Source of the DNA: Pseudomonas caricapapayae
GTDB lineage: Bacteria; Pseudomonadota; Gammaproteobacteria; Pseudomonadales; Pseudomonadaceae
Length of the DNA: 58,210 nt
Reading direction: 5' to 3'
Assembly (NCBI RefSeq): GCF_001400735.1
Contig: NZ_LJPW01000152.1
Location: 1-58,210, forward strand
Numbering within the stretch: the first letter of the stretch is position 1; the number at the start of each line of letters is the position of its first letter. Below, piece after piece: positions 1 to 8,522 of the stretch. The notes beneath the pieces were generated by a model, which was given only the letters and a program-made list of their open reading frames with translations, had not been told where the DNA came from and ran no database searches. The position numbers and the translations under genes are program-made.

Positions 1-1115
1 TGCCCGTCATGACGGGCACCGAGCAGATCTTCCAGCACACGCGCAATGCCCTCGCGCTCCGGCGTGTCGCCATACACGAAGTTCTCCAGCACATTGAGAC
101 TGTCGCGGTTGGCCAGCACCAGACAATCCGAGGCGGCACCATCACGCCCCGCCCGGCCGATTTCCTGGCTGTAGTTTTCAATCGACTTGGGCAGGTCGAA
201 ATGTACGACGTTACGGATGTCGCTCTTGTCGATACCCATTCCGAACGCGATGGTTGCCACGATGCAGTTCAGACTGCCGCCCATGAAACGTTTCTGGATC
301 GACTCGCGCTGATCGTTGGGCAGGCCGGCATGGTAAGCACTGGCGGGCAGGCCATTCTGTTCCAGGTGCGACGCAATGTGTTCGGCTGTCTTTTGCAGGG
401 TCACGTAAACGATGGTCGGCTGCCCGCGACGCTCGTTGAGCCACTCCACCAGCTGGCGTCGTTTGTCACGTCCACTGACCGGCTTGACCCACAGCTGCAG
501 GTTGGCGCGGTAGAAGCCGGTGGTAATGACATCCTCGGGGGCGATGGCGAATTTGTTCTGCATGTCTGTGATGACGTGCGGGGTCGCCGTGGCGGTCAAG
601 AGCAATGCCTGGGGAATGTTGAATTCGCGCTGGTAGTCCGGCAGCTTCAGGTAGTCGGGGCGGAAGTTATGCCCCCATTCCGAGATGCAGTGCGCTTCGT
701 CGACCACCAGCAATGAAATCGGCACTTGGGCGATGAAATTGCGGAAACGCTCGTTCTTGAGACGCTCGACTGAGATCATCAGGATCTTCAGCTCTCCGGA
801 GCGCGCTCGCGCCATGACGTCGGCCACATCATCGCGGCTCTGCGCAGAATCAATGCTTGCTGCCGAAATGCCGTGGCGATGCAGGAAGGCGAGCTGGTCC
901 TGAATCAACGCCAACAAGGGTGAAACCACCAGCGTTAAATTGGGCAGCAGCAGCGCAGGTAATTGGTAACATAGCGACTTGCCTGAGCCGGTAGGGAAAA
1001 TCGCCGCAGCCGAACGGCCTGCCAGCACGGCACTGATTGCGGCCTCCTGACCTGGACGGAACTGCGTGTAACCAAAAACCTGCTCAAGACGCTGGTGCAT
1101 GTGTTGCCCATCCAT
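1..1115 (-). CDS. recQ: ATP-dependent DNA helicase RecQ, 3' end outside the window
   Basis: A superfamily 2 3'-5' DNA helicase acting in recombination and fork repair. Reading the minus strand gives a Walker A motif (TGSGKS), a DEAH box in VVDEAHCISEWGH, motif III (TATATPHV) and, further on, the arginine-finger motif VI (QEIGRAGRDG). This is the usual RecQ helicase core. The RecQ-Ct and HRDC regions would lie left of the window edge, so the gene is partial here. ATG at 1115 and ATG at 1100 (MHQRLEQVFGY) are both in frame and I cannot separate them. The gene is divergent from the next one, with about 160 bp of shared upstream DNA. Confidence 0.93.
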   Translation of the reverse strand, partial: MDGQHMHQRLEQVFGYTQFRPGQEAAISAVLAGRSAAAIFPTGSGKSLCYQLPALLLPNLTLVVSPLLALIQDQLAFLHRHGISAASIDSAQSRDDVADVMARARSGELKILMISVERLKNERFRNFIAQVPISLLVVDEAHCISEWGHNFRPDYLKLPDYQREFNIPQALLLTATATPHVITDMQNKFAIAPEDVITTGFYRANLQLWVKPVSGRDKRRQLVEWLNERRGQPTIVYVTLQKTAEHIASHLEQNGLPASAYHAGLPNDQRESIQKRFMGGSLNCIVATIAFGMGIDKSDIRNVVHFDLPKSIENYSQEIGRAGRDGAASDCLVLANRDSLNVLENFVYGDTPEREGIARVLEDLLGARHDG

Positions 1116-1275
1116 CAGTCAAATAAAACGGCGCCAACCTTAACGTGATGCATCAAAGGCATACAGCACCGATGCGTTACAGAAACACAGCGCATAGCCG
1201 ATAGAATTGAAATTTGCTGCCTGCTGTATCAGCAGCGCGCGGCGATTACTCCGTAACGCTTGATCTGGAGCAGGA

Positions 1276-2103
1276 ATGGATTCCACACAACAACCCGAAG
1301 ACGACGGAATTATCCGCATTCAGCGCCTCGTGCCGGGCCAGGTCGACGTCGTTCTGGGCGCACATCCAGGCCGTAAACGTAACGCTCGACCGGACAAGTC
1401 GCGCCCCTACGGGCTATGGCTGGCAGGCCTGATCGTTGCCGGTTGCCTGGCCGGGCTGGTCGCTTCGCACGTGCGAGGCCCAAAAGCGATTCCGGTGCCC
1501 GTCGTCGAGCAGCCTGTGCCTGAAGCTGAAACACAGACGACATCAGCCGAAGGCGAACCCGCAACGGTCGAAACGACTTCGCCAGCACCCTCGACCCGAA
1601 GCCCTGGGCTCTTGCCTGTCTCCGCAACACAGGAACAGCCTGTTAACGTGCAGCCGCTGGATAACTGCATGAAGAATGGCAACGTCATCGACGAGAGCGT
1701 ATTGAACTGCCGATTCGGCCAGATCCCTCGCCCTGCTCAGGCAGAGCCTGCTACAGGCATGGTGTCTGCAGACTACCTGGCCGACTTCAAGAACAACGCT
1801 GCGCGCAATGCAGCCCGTGCTTCCCGACCCTACAGTGTGGCGACGGCGTCCATCCGTGAATGGGACGGCAGAAACCGCTACCGCGCGCAGTGGCGGGTTT
1901 ACGGCAACACGATCGACGGCGACAGCGTCTGCGAGAATTTCGCGATTCGCTCAGTCGAACGGCGCGAATGCCGCAAGGCCGCGCAGGTCAACTTCAGGGA
2001 AGAATGCCGGGAATGGACCAAACGCGCGGCGCGAAATCGCGACGAGGGCAGTAAAAATGCCGAACAGCGCTACTGTGAAGTGGCAGCGACGTTCTCACCT
2101 TAA
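1276..2103 (+). CDS. Membrane-anchored protein of unknown function
   Basis: A 275-residue protein that I do not recognise. It has a charged cytoplasmic N-terminus of about 45 residues and one hydrophobic segment near residues 46-66 (LWLAGLIVAGCLAGLVASHV). A Pro/Thr/Ser/Glu-rich linker follows (about 70-125), then a probably periplasmic C-terminal domain with several cysteines (including NC, NCR, CENF and REC), which could form disulfides. The start is supported by GGAGCAGGA directly upstream. It stands alone, divergent from recQ, with the terminator-ended repeats downstream. Confidence 0.8.
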   Translation: MDSTQQPEDDGIIRIQRLVPGQVDVVLGAHPGRKRNARPDKSRPYGLWLAGLIVAGCLAGLVASHVRGPKAIPVPVVEQPVPEAETQTTSAEGEPATVETTSPAPSTRSPGLLPVSATQEQPVNVQPLDNCMKNGNVIDESVLNCRFGQIPRPAQAEPATGMVSADYLADFKNNAARNAARASRPYSVATASIREWDGRNRYRAQWRVYGNTIDGDSVCENFAIRSVERRECRKAAQVNFREECREWTKRAARNRDEGSKNAEQRYCEVAATFSP

Positions 2104-2200
2104 AAAGCACTCGAAACCGCTCTGGCACGGTATTCTCGCCGCCATAAACCTGTGTTCGGCGGGTCTCTGCACGGCTGATAATCAGCAAAATCCCTGACAC

Positions 2201-2391
2201 GTATAGCCAAAGGCTTACACGCGATGAGGAACATTGGCTATTTTGCACTCTTCATCAGCGCCGTAATATTGGATCCAACAACTGGTGAACAAGGAGTTCG
2301 CCAGGATCAGGGACGATCGACCATCGCCGGGAAGGCAGCCGACAGGGAGTTGGAATGGTCTTGGTACAAACCCGCTTCGGCGGGTTTTTTA
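2201..2391 (+). repeat. GGA-hairpin repeat, copy 1 (candidate small RNA)
   Basis: First of three copies in the window. It opens with GTATAGC, and an 8-bp inverted repeat pairs 2203-2210 with 2234-2241. Three short hairpins follow with GGA in the loop: GAAC-AAGGA-GTTC (2287-2299), GATC-AGGGAC-GATC (2305-2318) and CCGAC-AGGGA-GTTGG (2339-2353). It ends in an intrinsic terminator. I count eight GGA triplets in about 190 nt. The G-T pair in the third stem is G-C in the other copies, so pairing is preserved. That the element is a repeat is certain; that it is a transcribed RNA, possibly binding RsmA/CsrA, is inference. Confidence 0.85.
2368..2390 (+). terminator. Intrinsic terminator of repeat copy 1
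   Basis: Stem AAACCCGC / GCGGGTTT with a TTCG tetraloop, followed by a run of T. It forms the 3' end of the repeat and would also end readthrough from the 1276-2103 gene. Confidence 0.9.
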
Positions 2392-2493
2392 TTGCCTGCG
2401 ATTTTTGCTGTCAGTCGCCCCGCCGGATTCGAGAATTTTCCTGACGCCAGAATCCCCTCCCCCCACCACGCCGTTTGAACCTGAGCCCTGGCG

Positions 2494-2683
2494 GTATAGC
2501 GAAAGGCTTACACGCAGTGGAGGAACTTGGCTATTTCCGCCCTGACTCGCCCTCCGTAAGATTGGATCCATCAAGTGGCGAACAGGGAGTTCACTAGGAT
2601 CAAGGATGATCGACCATCGCCTCGGAGGCGTCCGACAGGAAGTCGGGATGGTCTTGGAAAAACCCGCTTCGGCGGGTTTTTTA
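2494..2683 (+). repeat. GGA-hairpin repeat, copy 2 (candidate small RNA)
   Basis: Second direct copy, about 100 bp after copy 1. It keeps the GTATAGC opening, the CTTACACGC block and the TTGGCTATTT arm. Its GGA-loop hairpins are GAAC-AGGGA-GTTC (2580-2592), GATC-AAGGAT-GATC (2598-2611) and CCGAC-AGGAA-GTCGG (2632-2646). About ten GGA triplets are present. Loop sequences vary between copies while the stems are kept, which is the pattern of a selected RNA structure. It ends in a terminator and is the element nearest to the T6SS. Confidence 0.85.
2660..2682 (+). terminator. Intrinsic terminator of repeat copy 2
   Basis: AAACCCGC-TTCG-GCGGGTTT hairpin followed by T residues, identical in core to copy 1. 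It insulates the T6SS upstream region from transcription arriving from the left. Confidence 0.9.
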
Positions 2684-3081
2684 TTGGCTGTCGAAAAAGC
2701 CACGAGCAGTTATCGATAGGGTTCCTTCCCACTGCCCAACCTCCTGTGGCGACAGACGCTCTTACGCCTGGAGGTATTTTCTTCTGCCTCGTTTTACTGT
2801 CCTTCCATTGCCCACCTGAACCCTCGCAGTGCCATCATCCGCCGTTCATGAAATATCCGACTCTAAGCAAGTATCGCGAACTTATCGTCTTTGACACTTG
2901 AGAATCGGGTGAATCAGTTCATCCTTCTAAGCTTAATTTGCACCCCTGATCGGATCCAAATAACGCCCTAAAGCCCTTTAAAATCAATACTTACAGCTAT
3001 ATTAAGGGTGCAATGCAACCCAATGATGGCTCATAGTCATCATTGCTTAGTGTAACGAAACCGAGAAAATATCCACCGTCT

Positions 3082-3097
3082 GTAGGAACTTTCCTAC
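3082..3097. promoter_or_regulatory. Perfect dyad upstream of the T6SS cluster
   Basis: GTAGGAA and TTCCTAC form 7-bp perfect arms around a 2-bp centre, about 210 bp before the first T6SS gene. Its size fits a two-component response-regulator or other dimer operator. The protein that might bind it is unknown. Confidence 0.4.
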
Positions 3098-3177
3098 TAA
3101 AAATAGTGCCATAGACCACACTGCTGGCTAGACGACATCCATATGCCAGCACTAAATCCTCCCTCATTATTGTGGCG

Positions 3178-3198
3178 GTGTGTCATGCAGTGACACAC
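3178..3198. promoter_or_regulatory. 8-bp inverted repeat before the first T6SS gene
   Basis: GTGTGTCA and TGACACAC are separated by 5 nt, about 110 bp upstream of the 3307 start. In RNA it would be a stable hairpin in the leader; in DNA it could be an operator. No T-run follows, so it is not an intrinsic terminator. Confidence 0.4.
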
Positions 3199-3306
3199 AG
3201 GGCAGGACCACTTCGTGAGTAGGTGTGCAGTCGAGAAACTCGCAGCTCTTCCCCGCCCCGGTCTGATCCGGGAAGCGGTCGTGAAGGGTTCAAGGACGAT
3301 GTACCG

Positions 3307-4056
3307 ATGACTCAGACGTTCGATATAGAAGCATTGATCAAGCTGCGCAAGCAGACGCGCGCTATTTCCGACGCGCTCAAGGTGCAGGCATCTGACTACC
3401 TGTCGACCCTCGCGTTGCTGATACGCCCGCAGACATTCTTCGGTGAATACCTGCAGGGCGCGCAACGCAGCAGCGGCCGCGAGACCCAGCACCACTTCAA
3501 GGAGCTCAAGGAGCTCTACGACCGCATTGCATCGGCAGAGCCGTTCAAGCTGGTCAATGAACTGGAAGTGCCGCTGAACCTGATCAGTACAACGCCCGAG
3601 CTGTTCCCGCTCGAATACGACATGGTGTTGTCACAAAGCGGGCAGACCATTCGCATCACCAGTCCGGTGCGCTGGGTGGTGGGCTTCAACTCGTTCGATC
3701 TGGCGCAGTTTCGCAAGGTCATCAAAGACCCGAATCGCAGCAGCGCAGAGCTGTACCGCTACGTTGTGCATTATCTGGTCCTGTTCTACTGCCTCAGCAA
3801 ATCGCCGGGCATGAGCCGCCTGTTCGAAGGGTTGCGCTTCCCGGTCAGCTTCGAGCGTTTGAAAGACTTCGGCGATCTGCCGTTCTGTGTGATCAGCTCG
3901 CCTGTTCGCTCCGAATTGCCGGATGAGTCGGTCATTCGCAACAGCACACAGATTGCAGGCAATACCAGCTTCGAAGAATTGGTCGGACACGAAAATATTC
4001 TGGAAATGAACGATGAAATCCGTCAGCGTCTTTTGCTGACGATTGAAGGACTCTAA
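3307..4056 (+). CDS. T6SS-linked protein of unknown function, first gene of the cluster
   Basis: A 249-residue protein with no signal peptide, membrane segment or motif that I recognise; probably cytoplasmic. The start at 3307 (MTQTFDIEAL) is preferred because upstream in-frame starts fall in low-complexity leader sequence. It lies 69 bp before tssB in the same direction and presumably shares its promoter. It is not TssA, which is encoded at 23139, and it shows no FHA, kinase or phosphatase motif. Position suggests an accessory sheath or baseplate factor specific to this T6SS subtype, but nothing in the sequence proves that. Confidence 0.8.
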   Translation: MTQTFDIEALIKLRKQTRAISDALKVQASDYLSTLALLIRPQTFFGEYLQGAQRSSGRETQHHFKELKELYDRIASAEPFKLVNELEVPLNLISTTPELFPLEYDMVLSQSGQTIRITSPVRWVVGFNSFDLAQFRKVIKDPNRSSAELYRYVVHYLVLFYCLSKSPGMSRLFEGLRFPVSFERLKDFGDLPFCVISSPVRSELPDESVIRNSTQIAGNTSFEELVGHENILEMNDEIRQRLLLTIEGL

Positions 4057-4125
4057 TCGCGCCCGGCCTGCCGCAGGCCCGGTACGCAAACGACTTGCAG
4101 CGAGTTGCTCGCACAGGAGATGACG

Positions 4126-4659
4126 ATGGCGAAGAAGGAAAGTACCCAGCACAAACTTGACCGCGTTCGCGCGCCTCGGGTCCATATCACCTACGACGTG
4201 GAAATTGGTGATGCTCAGGAAAAGAAAGAGCTGCCATTCGTTGTGGGTGTCATGGGCGATTTCTCCGGCAATCCGCTGGAGCCGCTGCCCAAACTCAAGG
4301 ATCGCAAGTTCATCTTCATCGACCGCGACAACTTCAATGGCGTTCTCAAAGGCATCAAGCCGCGCCTGGCGTACCGCGTCGACAATACCCTGGCGAAAAA
4401 CGGCACCCAACTCGGTGTCGAGCTGAACTTCAATGCGCTGGAAGACTTCGAGCCGCAGAACGTCGTGCGTCAGGTAGAGCCGCTGCGCAAGTTGCTGGAA
4501 GTGCGCAACAAGCTGGCTGACCTGCGTAACAAGATGGGCGGCAACGACAAGCTTGAAGAGCTGCTGATGGACGTGCTGCAGAACACTGAAAAGCTGAAAA
4601 CCCTGGGCAAGGAATTCGGCCGTGAAGCCGCTGTTCCTGCCACCGACAGCAAAGAGTAA
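4126..4659 (+). CDS. tssB: T6SS contractile sheath small subunit TssB
   Basis: Small subunit of the TssBC sheath whose contraction drives the Hcp tube. The 177-residue protein has the family's PFVVGVMGDFSGN segment near residue 40, the RDNFNGVLKGIKPRL stretch, and a C-terminal helical part (LRKLLEVRNKLADLRNKM). Two ATGs lie close together; AGGAG touches the first (4120) and sits 6 nt before the second (4126), so I chose 4126. tssC follows 14 bp later. The two products are made together and assemble in the cytoplasm. Confidence 0.96.
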   Translation: MAKKESTQHKLDRVRAPRVHITYDVEIGDAQEKKELPFVVGVMGDFSGNPLEPLPKLKDRKFIFIDRDNFNGVLKGIKPRLAYRVDNTLAKNGTQLGVELNFNALEDFEPQNVVRQVEPLRKLLEVRNKLADLRNKMGGNDKLEELLMDVLQNTEKLKTLGKEFGREAAVPATDSKE

Positions 4660-4673
4660 GGAGGAGCCTGACG

Positions 4674-6176
4674 ATGACCGATAAGCAACCCGTGACTCAG
4701 CAGGACAGCACGACGGTTGAAGTTGAAAACTTCGCCCCGCAATCCTCCCTGCTCGACAGCATCATTTCCGAAAGCCGCGTTGCGCGCTCCGAAACCGAGC
4801 GCACCCGTACCCGCGATCTGATCGGCGAGCTGGTGGCTCAGGTGCTGGAAGGCGAGATGACGCCCAGCAAGGACCTGATCGCCGTACTCGACGCGCGCAT
4901 CGCCGAGATCGATTCGATGCTTTCCGAGCAGATGAACGAAATCATGCACGCCCGTGAGTTCCAGCAGCTGGAAGCGTCCTGGCGCGGCCTGAAGTACCAG
5001 GTTGACCAGACCGAGACCAGCACCACGCTGAAGATCCACCTGCTCAACGCGTCGAAAAAAGACCTCGTGCGTGACCTCAAGGCCTCGTCCGAATTCGACC
5101 AGAGCGCACTGTTCAAGAAGATCTACGAAGAAGAGTACGGCACCTTCGGTGGTGCGCCGTTCGGCATGTTGCTGGGTGACTACGAGTTCAACCGCAGCCC
5201 GGAAGACATGTACCTGCTGGAAGAGATCTCGCACGTTGCGGCTGCGGCCCACGCGCCATTCATTTCCGCTGCTTCGGCTGAACTGTTCGGCTGGGACTCG
5301 TTCACCGACATGGCCGGGCCTCGCGATCTGGCCAAGATTTTCGACACCGTCGAATACGCCAAGTGGAAGTCGTTCCGTGCCTCTGAAGACTCCCGCTACG
5401 TCGGCCTGACCCTGCCGCACGTACTGGGCCGCCTGCCGTATGGCCCGGATACCACACCCGTCGAAGAATTCAACTTCGTCGAAAGCGTCGATGGCCGCGA
5501 CCACAACAAATACCTGTGGATGAACGCTGCCTACGCACTGGGCACTCGCGTGACCGATGCATTCTCCCGCTACGGCTGGTGCGTGGCGATCCGTGGTGTC
5601 GAAGGTGGTGGTCTGGTCGAAGGCCTGCCCACTCATACGTTCAAGACCGATGACGGTGAAATCGCGCTCAAATGCCCGACTGAAATCGCTATCACCGACC
5701 GTCGCGAAAAGGAGCTGTCAGACCTGGGGTTCATTCCTCTGGTGCACTGTAAAGGCACCGACTACGCCGCGTTCTTCGGCACCCAGTCGACCCAGAAGCA
5801 GAAGCAGTACAACACCGACATTGCCAACGCCAACGCACGCCTGTCGGCGCAACTGCAATACATCTTCGCGACCTCGCGTATCGCTCACTACATGAAAGCG
5901 ATCATGCGCGACAAGATCGGCAGTTTTGCATCCCGCAAGGACGTCGAGTCGTTCCTCAACGAATGGCTGTCAGACTATGTTCTGCTTGATGACACCGCGA
6001 GCCAGGAAGCCAAAGCCAAGTTTCCTCTTCGAGAAGCAAGCGTAGAGGTTGTTGAAGTGCCAGGTAAACCAGGTGCTTATAAAGCGGTTGCGTTCCTGCG
6101 CCCACACTATCAGTTGGATGAGCTGACAGCATCCCTCCGCCTCGTGGCAGAGCTGCCACAGTCGACGCGCAGTTAA
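4674..6176 (+). CDS. tssC: T6SS contractile sheath large subunit TssC
   Basis: Large subunit of the T6SS sheath, 500 residues, typical for the family. Recognisable stretches include LEASWRGLKY near residue 100, the YLLEEISHVAAAAHAPF region near 180 and a C-terminal domain ending in LRLVAELP. A strong ribosome site (AAGGAGGAG) precedes the ATG at 4674. It partners TssB, encoded just upstream, and is recycled by the ClpV ATPase encoded at 9553. Confidence 0.97.
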   Translation: MTDKQPVTQQDSTTVEVENFAPQSSLLDSIISESRVARSETERTRTRDLIGELVAQVLEGEMTPSKDLIAVLDARIAEIDSMLSEQMNEIMHAREFQQLEASWRGLKYQVDQTETSTTLKIHLLNASKKDLVRDLKASSEFDQSALFKKIYEEEYGTFGGAPFGMLLGDYEFNRSPEDMYLLEEISHVAAAAHAPFISAASAELFGWDSFTDMAGPRDLAKIFDTVEYAKWKSFRASEDSRYVGLTLPHVLGRLPYGPDTTPVEEFNFVESVDGRDHNKYLWMNAAYALGTRVTDAFSRYGWCVAIRGVEGGGLVEGLPTHTFKTDDGEIALKCPTEIAITDRREKELSDLGFIPLVHCKGTDYAAFFGTQSTQKQKQYNTDIANANARLSAQLQYIFATSRIAHYMKAIMRDKIGSFASRKDVESFLNEWLSDYVLLDDTASQEAKAKFPLREASVEVVEVPGKPGAYKAVAFLRPHYQLDELTASLRLVAELPQSTRS

Positions 6177-6207
6177 CCTACTTCATCAGCCAGGGAGGCA
6201 TCGTTGA

Positions 6208-6690
6208 ATGAGTCGTTCTCCTCAATTAGTACCTACGCTACTTGATCGCCTGCTTGATGACGCTCCTCATCAAGCAAGCGAGGCGGTTTCCAAACGCCTC
6301 TGCTCGTTGGGCGAATACAAGACCAGCCTGATTAGAGATCTCGAGACACTGGTTAATACACGTCAGTGCCTCGTCGCATCGAAACTCGATGACTATCCGG
6401 AGTTGGCGGGAACGATTCTCGAATATGGCATGCCCGACTTTACCAGCAAAGGCGTGCTCGACCCTGAAGACCGACGCCTCATACAGGCTCAACTGGAGCG
6501 TGCTATCACGGTCGGTGACCCACGTTTTCGCGCTGTAAAAGTGCAACTGCTTAACCAACAGATTGGCCACCGCATGCTTACTTTTCGGGTTGACGCAGTG
6601 CTGCATCTTCAGGATGCAACGCGTCAGGTTTCTTTCGACGCGGTGTTGCAAGTCAATACCCAGGAATACAAAGTGCAGAACCTCAATTGA
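6208..6690 (+). CDS. tssE: T6SS baseplate wedge subunit TssE (gp25-like)
   Basis: A 160-residue member of the GPW/gp25 family, which nucleates sheath assembly in the baseplate. The N-terminus (PTLLDRLLDD), the central region (LIQAQLERAITVGDPRF) and the closing beta strands resemble TssE. The GGGAGG site upstream of 6208 supports the start. Its stop overlaps the next start by four bases, implying translational coupling with tssF, another baseplate part. Confidence 0.92.
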   Translation: MSRSPQLVPTLLDRLLDDAPHQASEAVSKRLCSLGEYKTSLIRDLETLVNTRQCLVASKLDDYPELAGTILEYGMPDFTSKGVLDPEDRRLIQAQLERAITVGDPRFRAVKVQLLNQQIGHRMLTFRVDAVLHLQDATRQVSFDAVLQVNTQEYKVQNLN

Positions 6691-8522
6691 TTCTCGACGA
6701 TCTGCTGCCTTATTACGAAAAGGAGCTCTCGCACCTGCGCTTTCTCGGGCAGGAGTTTGCACGTGAGTACCCGAAAATTGCGTCGCGGTTACTCATCGAA
6801 GGTGATAACTGCGAGGACCCCCATGCCGAGCGCTTGATTGAGGGCTTCTCATTTCTGGCGGCTCGCATACACAAAAAGCTTGATGACGAATTTCCCGAAA
6901 TTGTCGAAGCCTTTCTTGAAGTGCTTTACCCACACTACCTACGTCCGACGCCAGCCTTGTCCATCGCAGAATTCAGTAGCGGTACAACCTCTACGCTGAC
7001 GGCTTGCTACACCATCGAACGGCATACGGAGATAAGTTCCAAGACCGTAGAGGGCGTGGCTTGTAAGTTCAGAACCTGCTACCCGGTCGACCTGTGGCCT
7101 ATCGCAGTGCGCGATGCATCGTTTGTAGAACTGGAGCGTTCTGCTTTCAATGGACACAGTGCAGATCTGGTGGCCTGCCTGAAAATTGGCCTGACCGCCA
7201 CCACCCATCTCCACTTCGGGCAACTGGATATTGAGTCCCTGCGCTTTTTCCTCGACGGCGAAAGCACGCTGATGCTGCAATTGTACGAACTGCTATTCAA
7301 CAATTTGTCGAAGGCCACTGTAAGTTTTACAGAACAGGGAAAACGTCGGGAAATCGGTTTGCCACGGGGTGCGTTGAAAGCGGTTGGTTTTGAGCGCGAT
7401 GAAGGCCTGGTGGATTACTCGGAACGCTCGTTTCTCGGGTACAGACTGCTGCACGACTACTTCACGTTTCCGGACAAATTCATGTTCGTCGATATTGGAG
7501 GACTCAAGAGAAGCCTGGCTGATCGAGACCTCAAGGATATCGAGATCAACTTCTATTTTGACCATTACGAAATGGGCGATCGGCTTGCGCGGCTTGCACA
7601 AAATCTGGGGCGTAATAATTTCAAACTTGGATGCACTCCGATCATCAACCTGTTCAAACAACAGGCCGAGCCGGTCAAGCTCACTCATACACGGCACGAA
7701 TACGCCGTTACCCCCGATGTCAGGCTGCAGGGACATGCAGAAGTAGTCTCCATCGACCGAGTGCAGCGAGTCAAAAAAATAGCCGGGGCTGACACGGTCA
7801 GCGAATGCAACCCGTTTTTCGAGCCCAGAGGCGACCTGGGGCCAGACGCCTGCTACTGGATCGGCCGGCGGCGCCCCTCCCGGCACAGCAAGCAGGGCGG
7901 CACAGAAATGGTTATACGAGTCGTGGACCGCGAGCTCGACCTCATCGACGCAGGCAGTGATTCGTTGAGCATATCCCTGACTTGCAGTAACCGGGACTTA
8001 CCGCAACTGCTCAGTTATGGAGGCAGCCAGAGCGACTTCATATTTGAAAATGATGGTGTGGTCGACGGTATCCGGCTACTGCGCAAACCTACAGTGACAG
8101 CGCGCGTGCCTCTGGGCGACGGATTGATCTGGCGGCTGATTTCTCACTTGTCCCTGAATCACATGTCGCTGGTGTCACAGGGCAAGGAAGTGCTTCAGGA
8201 AATGCTGAGCCTCTACAACTATCGACGCGGACTGGCGGTTAGAAAGCAGATCAGCGGAATCCTATCGATCAAGAGTGAGGCTGTTGTCGTACGTATCGGC
8301 CACCCCCGTCCCAACTTCGTGCGTGGGGTAGGTATCACTCTGGAACTGGACGAAAGCCAATACATCGGCAGCGGCGTATTCCTGTTCGGCAAAGTCCTTG
8401 ACCACTTTTTCGGACAGTACTGCACCGTCAACAGTTTTACCCAACTTACCCTTCGTACCCGCCAGCGGGAAAAGAGAATTGTGCAATGGCCACCCAGAAC
8501 GGGCGATCAACCTCTGGTCTGA
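6687..8522 (+). CDS. tssF: T6SS baseplate subunit TssF
   Basis: Baseplate wedge protein of 611 residues (ImpG/VasA family). The N-terminus ILDDLLPYYEKELSHLR, followed by EFAREYPKIASRL, is diagnostic. The initiation codon is TTG at 6687, embedded in the tssE stop (TTGA); no ATG is available before the conserved N-terminus. This suggests coupled and perhaps limited translation. The 3' end overlaps tssG by 37 bp. TssF and TssG form the wedge with TssE and TssK. Confidence 0.95.
   Translation: MILDDLLPYYEKELSHLRFLGQEFAREYPKIASRLLIEGDNCEDPHAERLIEGFSFLAARIHKKLDDEFPEIVEAFLEVLYPHYLRPTPALSIAEFSSGTTSTLTACYTIERHTEISSKTVEGVACKFRTCYPVDLWPIAVRDASFVELERSAFNGHSADLVACLKIGLTATTHLHFGQLDIESLRFFLDGESTLMLQLYELLFNNLSKATVSFTEQGKRREIGLPRGALKAVGFERDEGLVDYSERSFLGYRLLHDYFTFPDKFMFVDIGGLKRSLADRDLKDIEINFYFDHYEMGDRLARLAQNLGRNNFKLGCTPIINLFKQQAEPVKLTHTRHEYAVTPDVRLQGHAEVVSIDRVQRVKKIAGADTVSECNPFFEPRGDLGPDACYWIGRRRPSRHSKQGGTEMVIRVVDRELDLIDAGSDSLSISLTCSNRDLPQLLSYGGSQSDFIFENDGVVDGIRLLRKPTVTARVPLGDGLIWRLISHLSLNHMSLVSQGKEVLQEMLSLYNYRRGLAVRKQISGILSIKSEAVVVRIGHPRPNFVRGVGITLELDESQYIGSGVFLFGKVLDHFFGQYCTVNSFTQLTLRTRQREKRIVQWPPRTGDQPLV

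Larger units (their letters stand above)
2104..3306. other. 1.2-kb gene-free region upstream of the T6SS cluster
   Basis: No convincing coding sequence is present; the short ORFs here lack ribosome binding sites and run through the repeats. The region holds two direct copies of a structured repeat (2201-2391 and 2494-2683). From about 2860 there is an AT-rich tract, and then two perfect dyads at 3082-3097 and 3178-3198. The T6SS promoter presumably lies between about 2700 and 3300, but I could not fix a -35/-10 pair. Confidence 0.8.

Noticed and set aside
9..716. 235-codon plus-strand ORF
   Set aside because: It is the antisense of recQ; the minus-strand translation carries the helicase motifs.
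2201..2220. GacA-binding box in the repeats (CTTACAC)
   Set aside because: Only one half-site is present and it lies inside the element, not at the upstream position expected of a GacA box.
2575..2901. 108-codon ORF through repeat copy 2
   Set aside because: It starts in the repeat and crosses its terminator; composition is not protein-like.
3172..3190. Possible sigma-54 promoter (TGGCGG...TGC) before the first T6SS gene
   Set aside because: The GG-to-GC spacing is 11 rather than 10 bases and the flanking consensus is poor.
4470..5636. 388-codon minus-strand ORF
   Set aside because: Antisense shadow of tssB/tssC, produced by GC-rich codon bias; no ribosome site or family signature.
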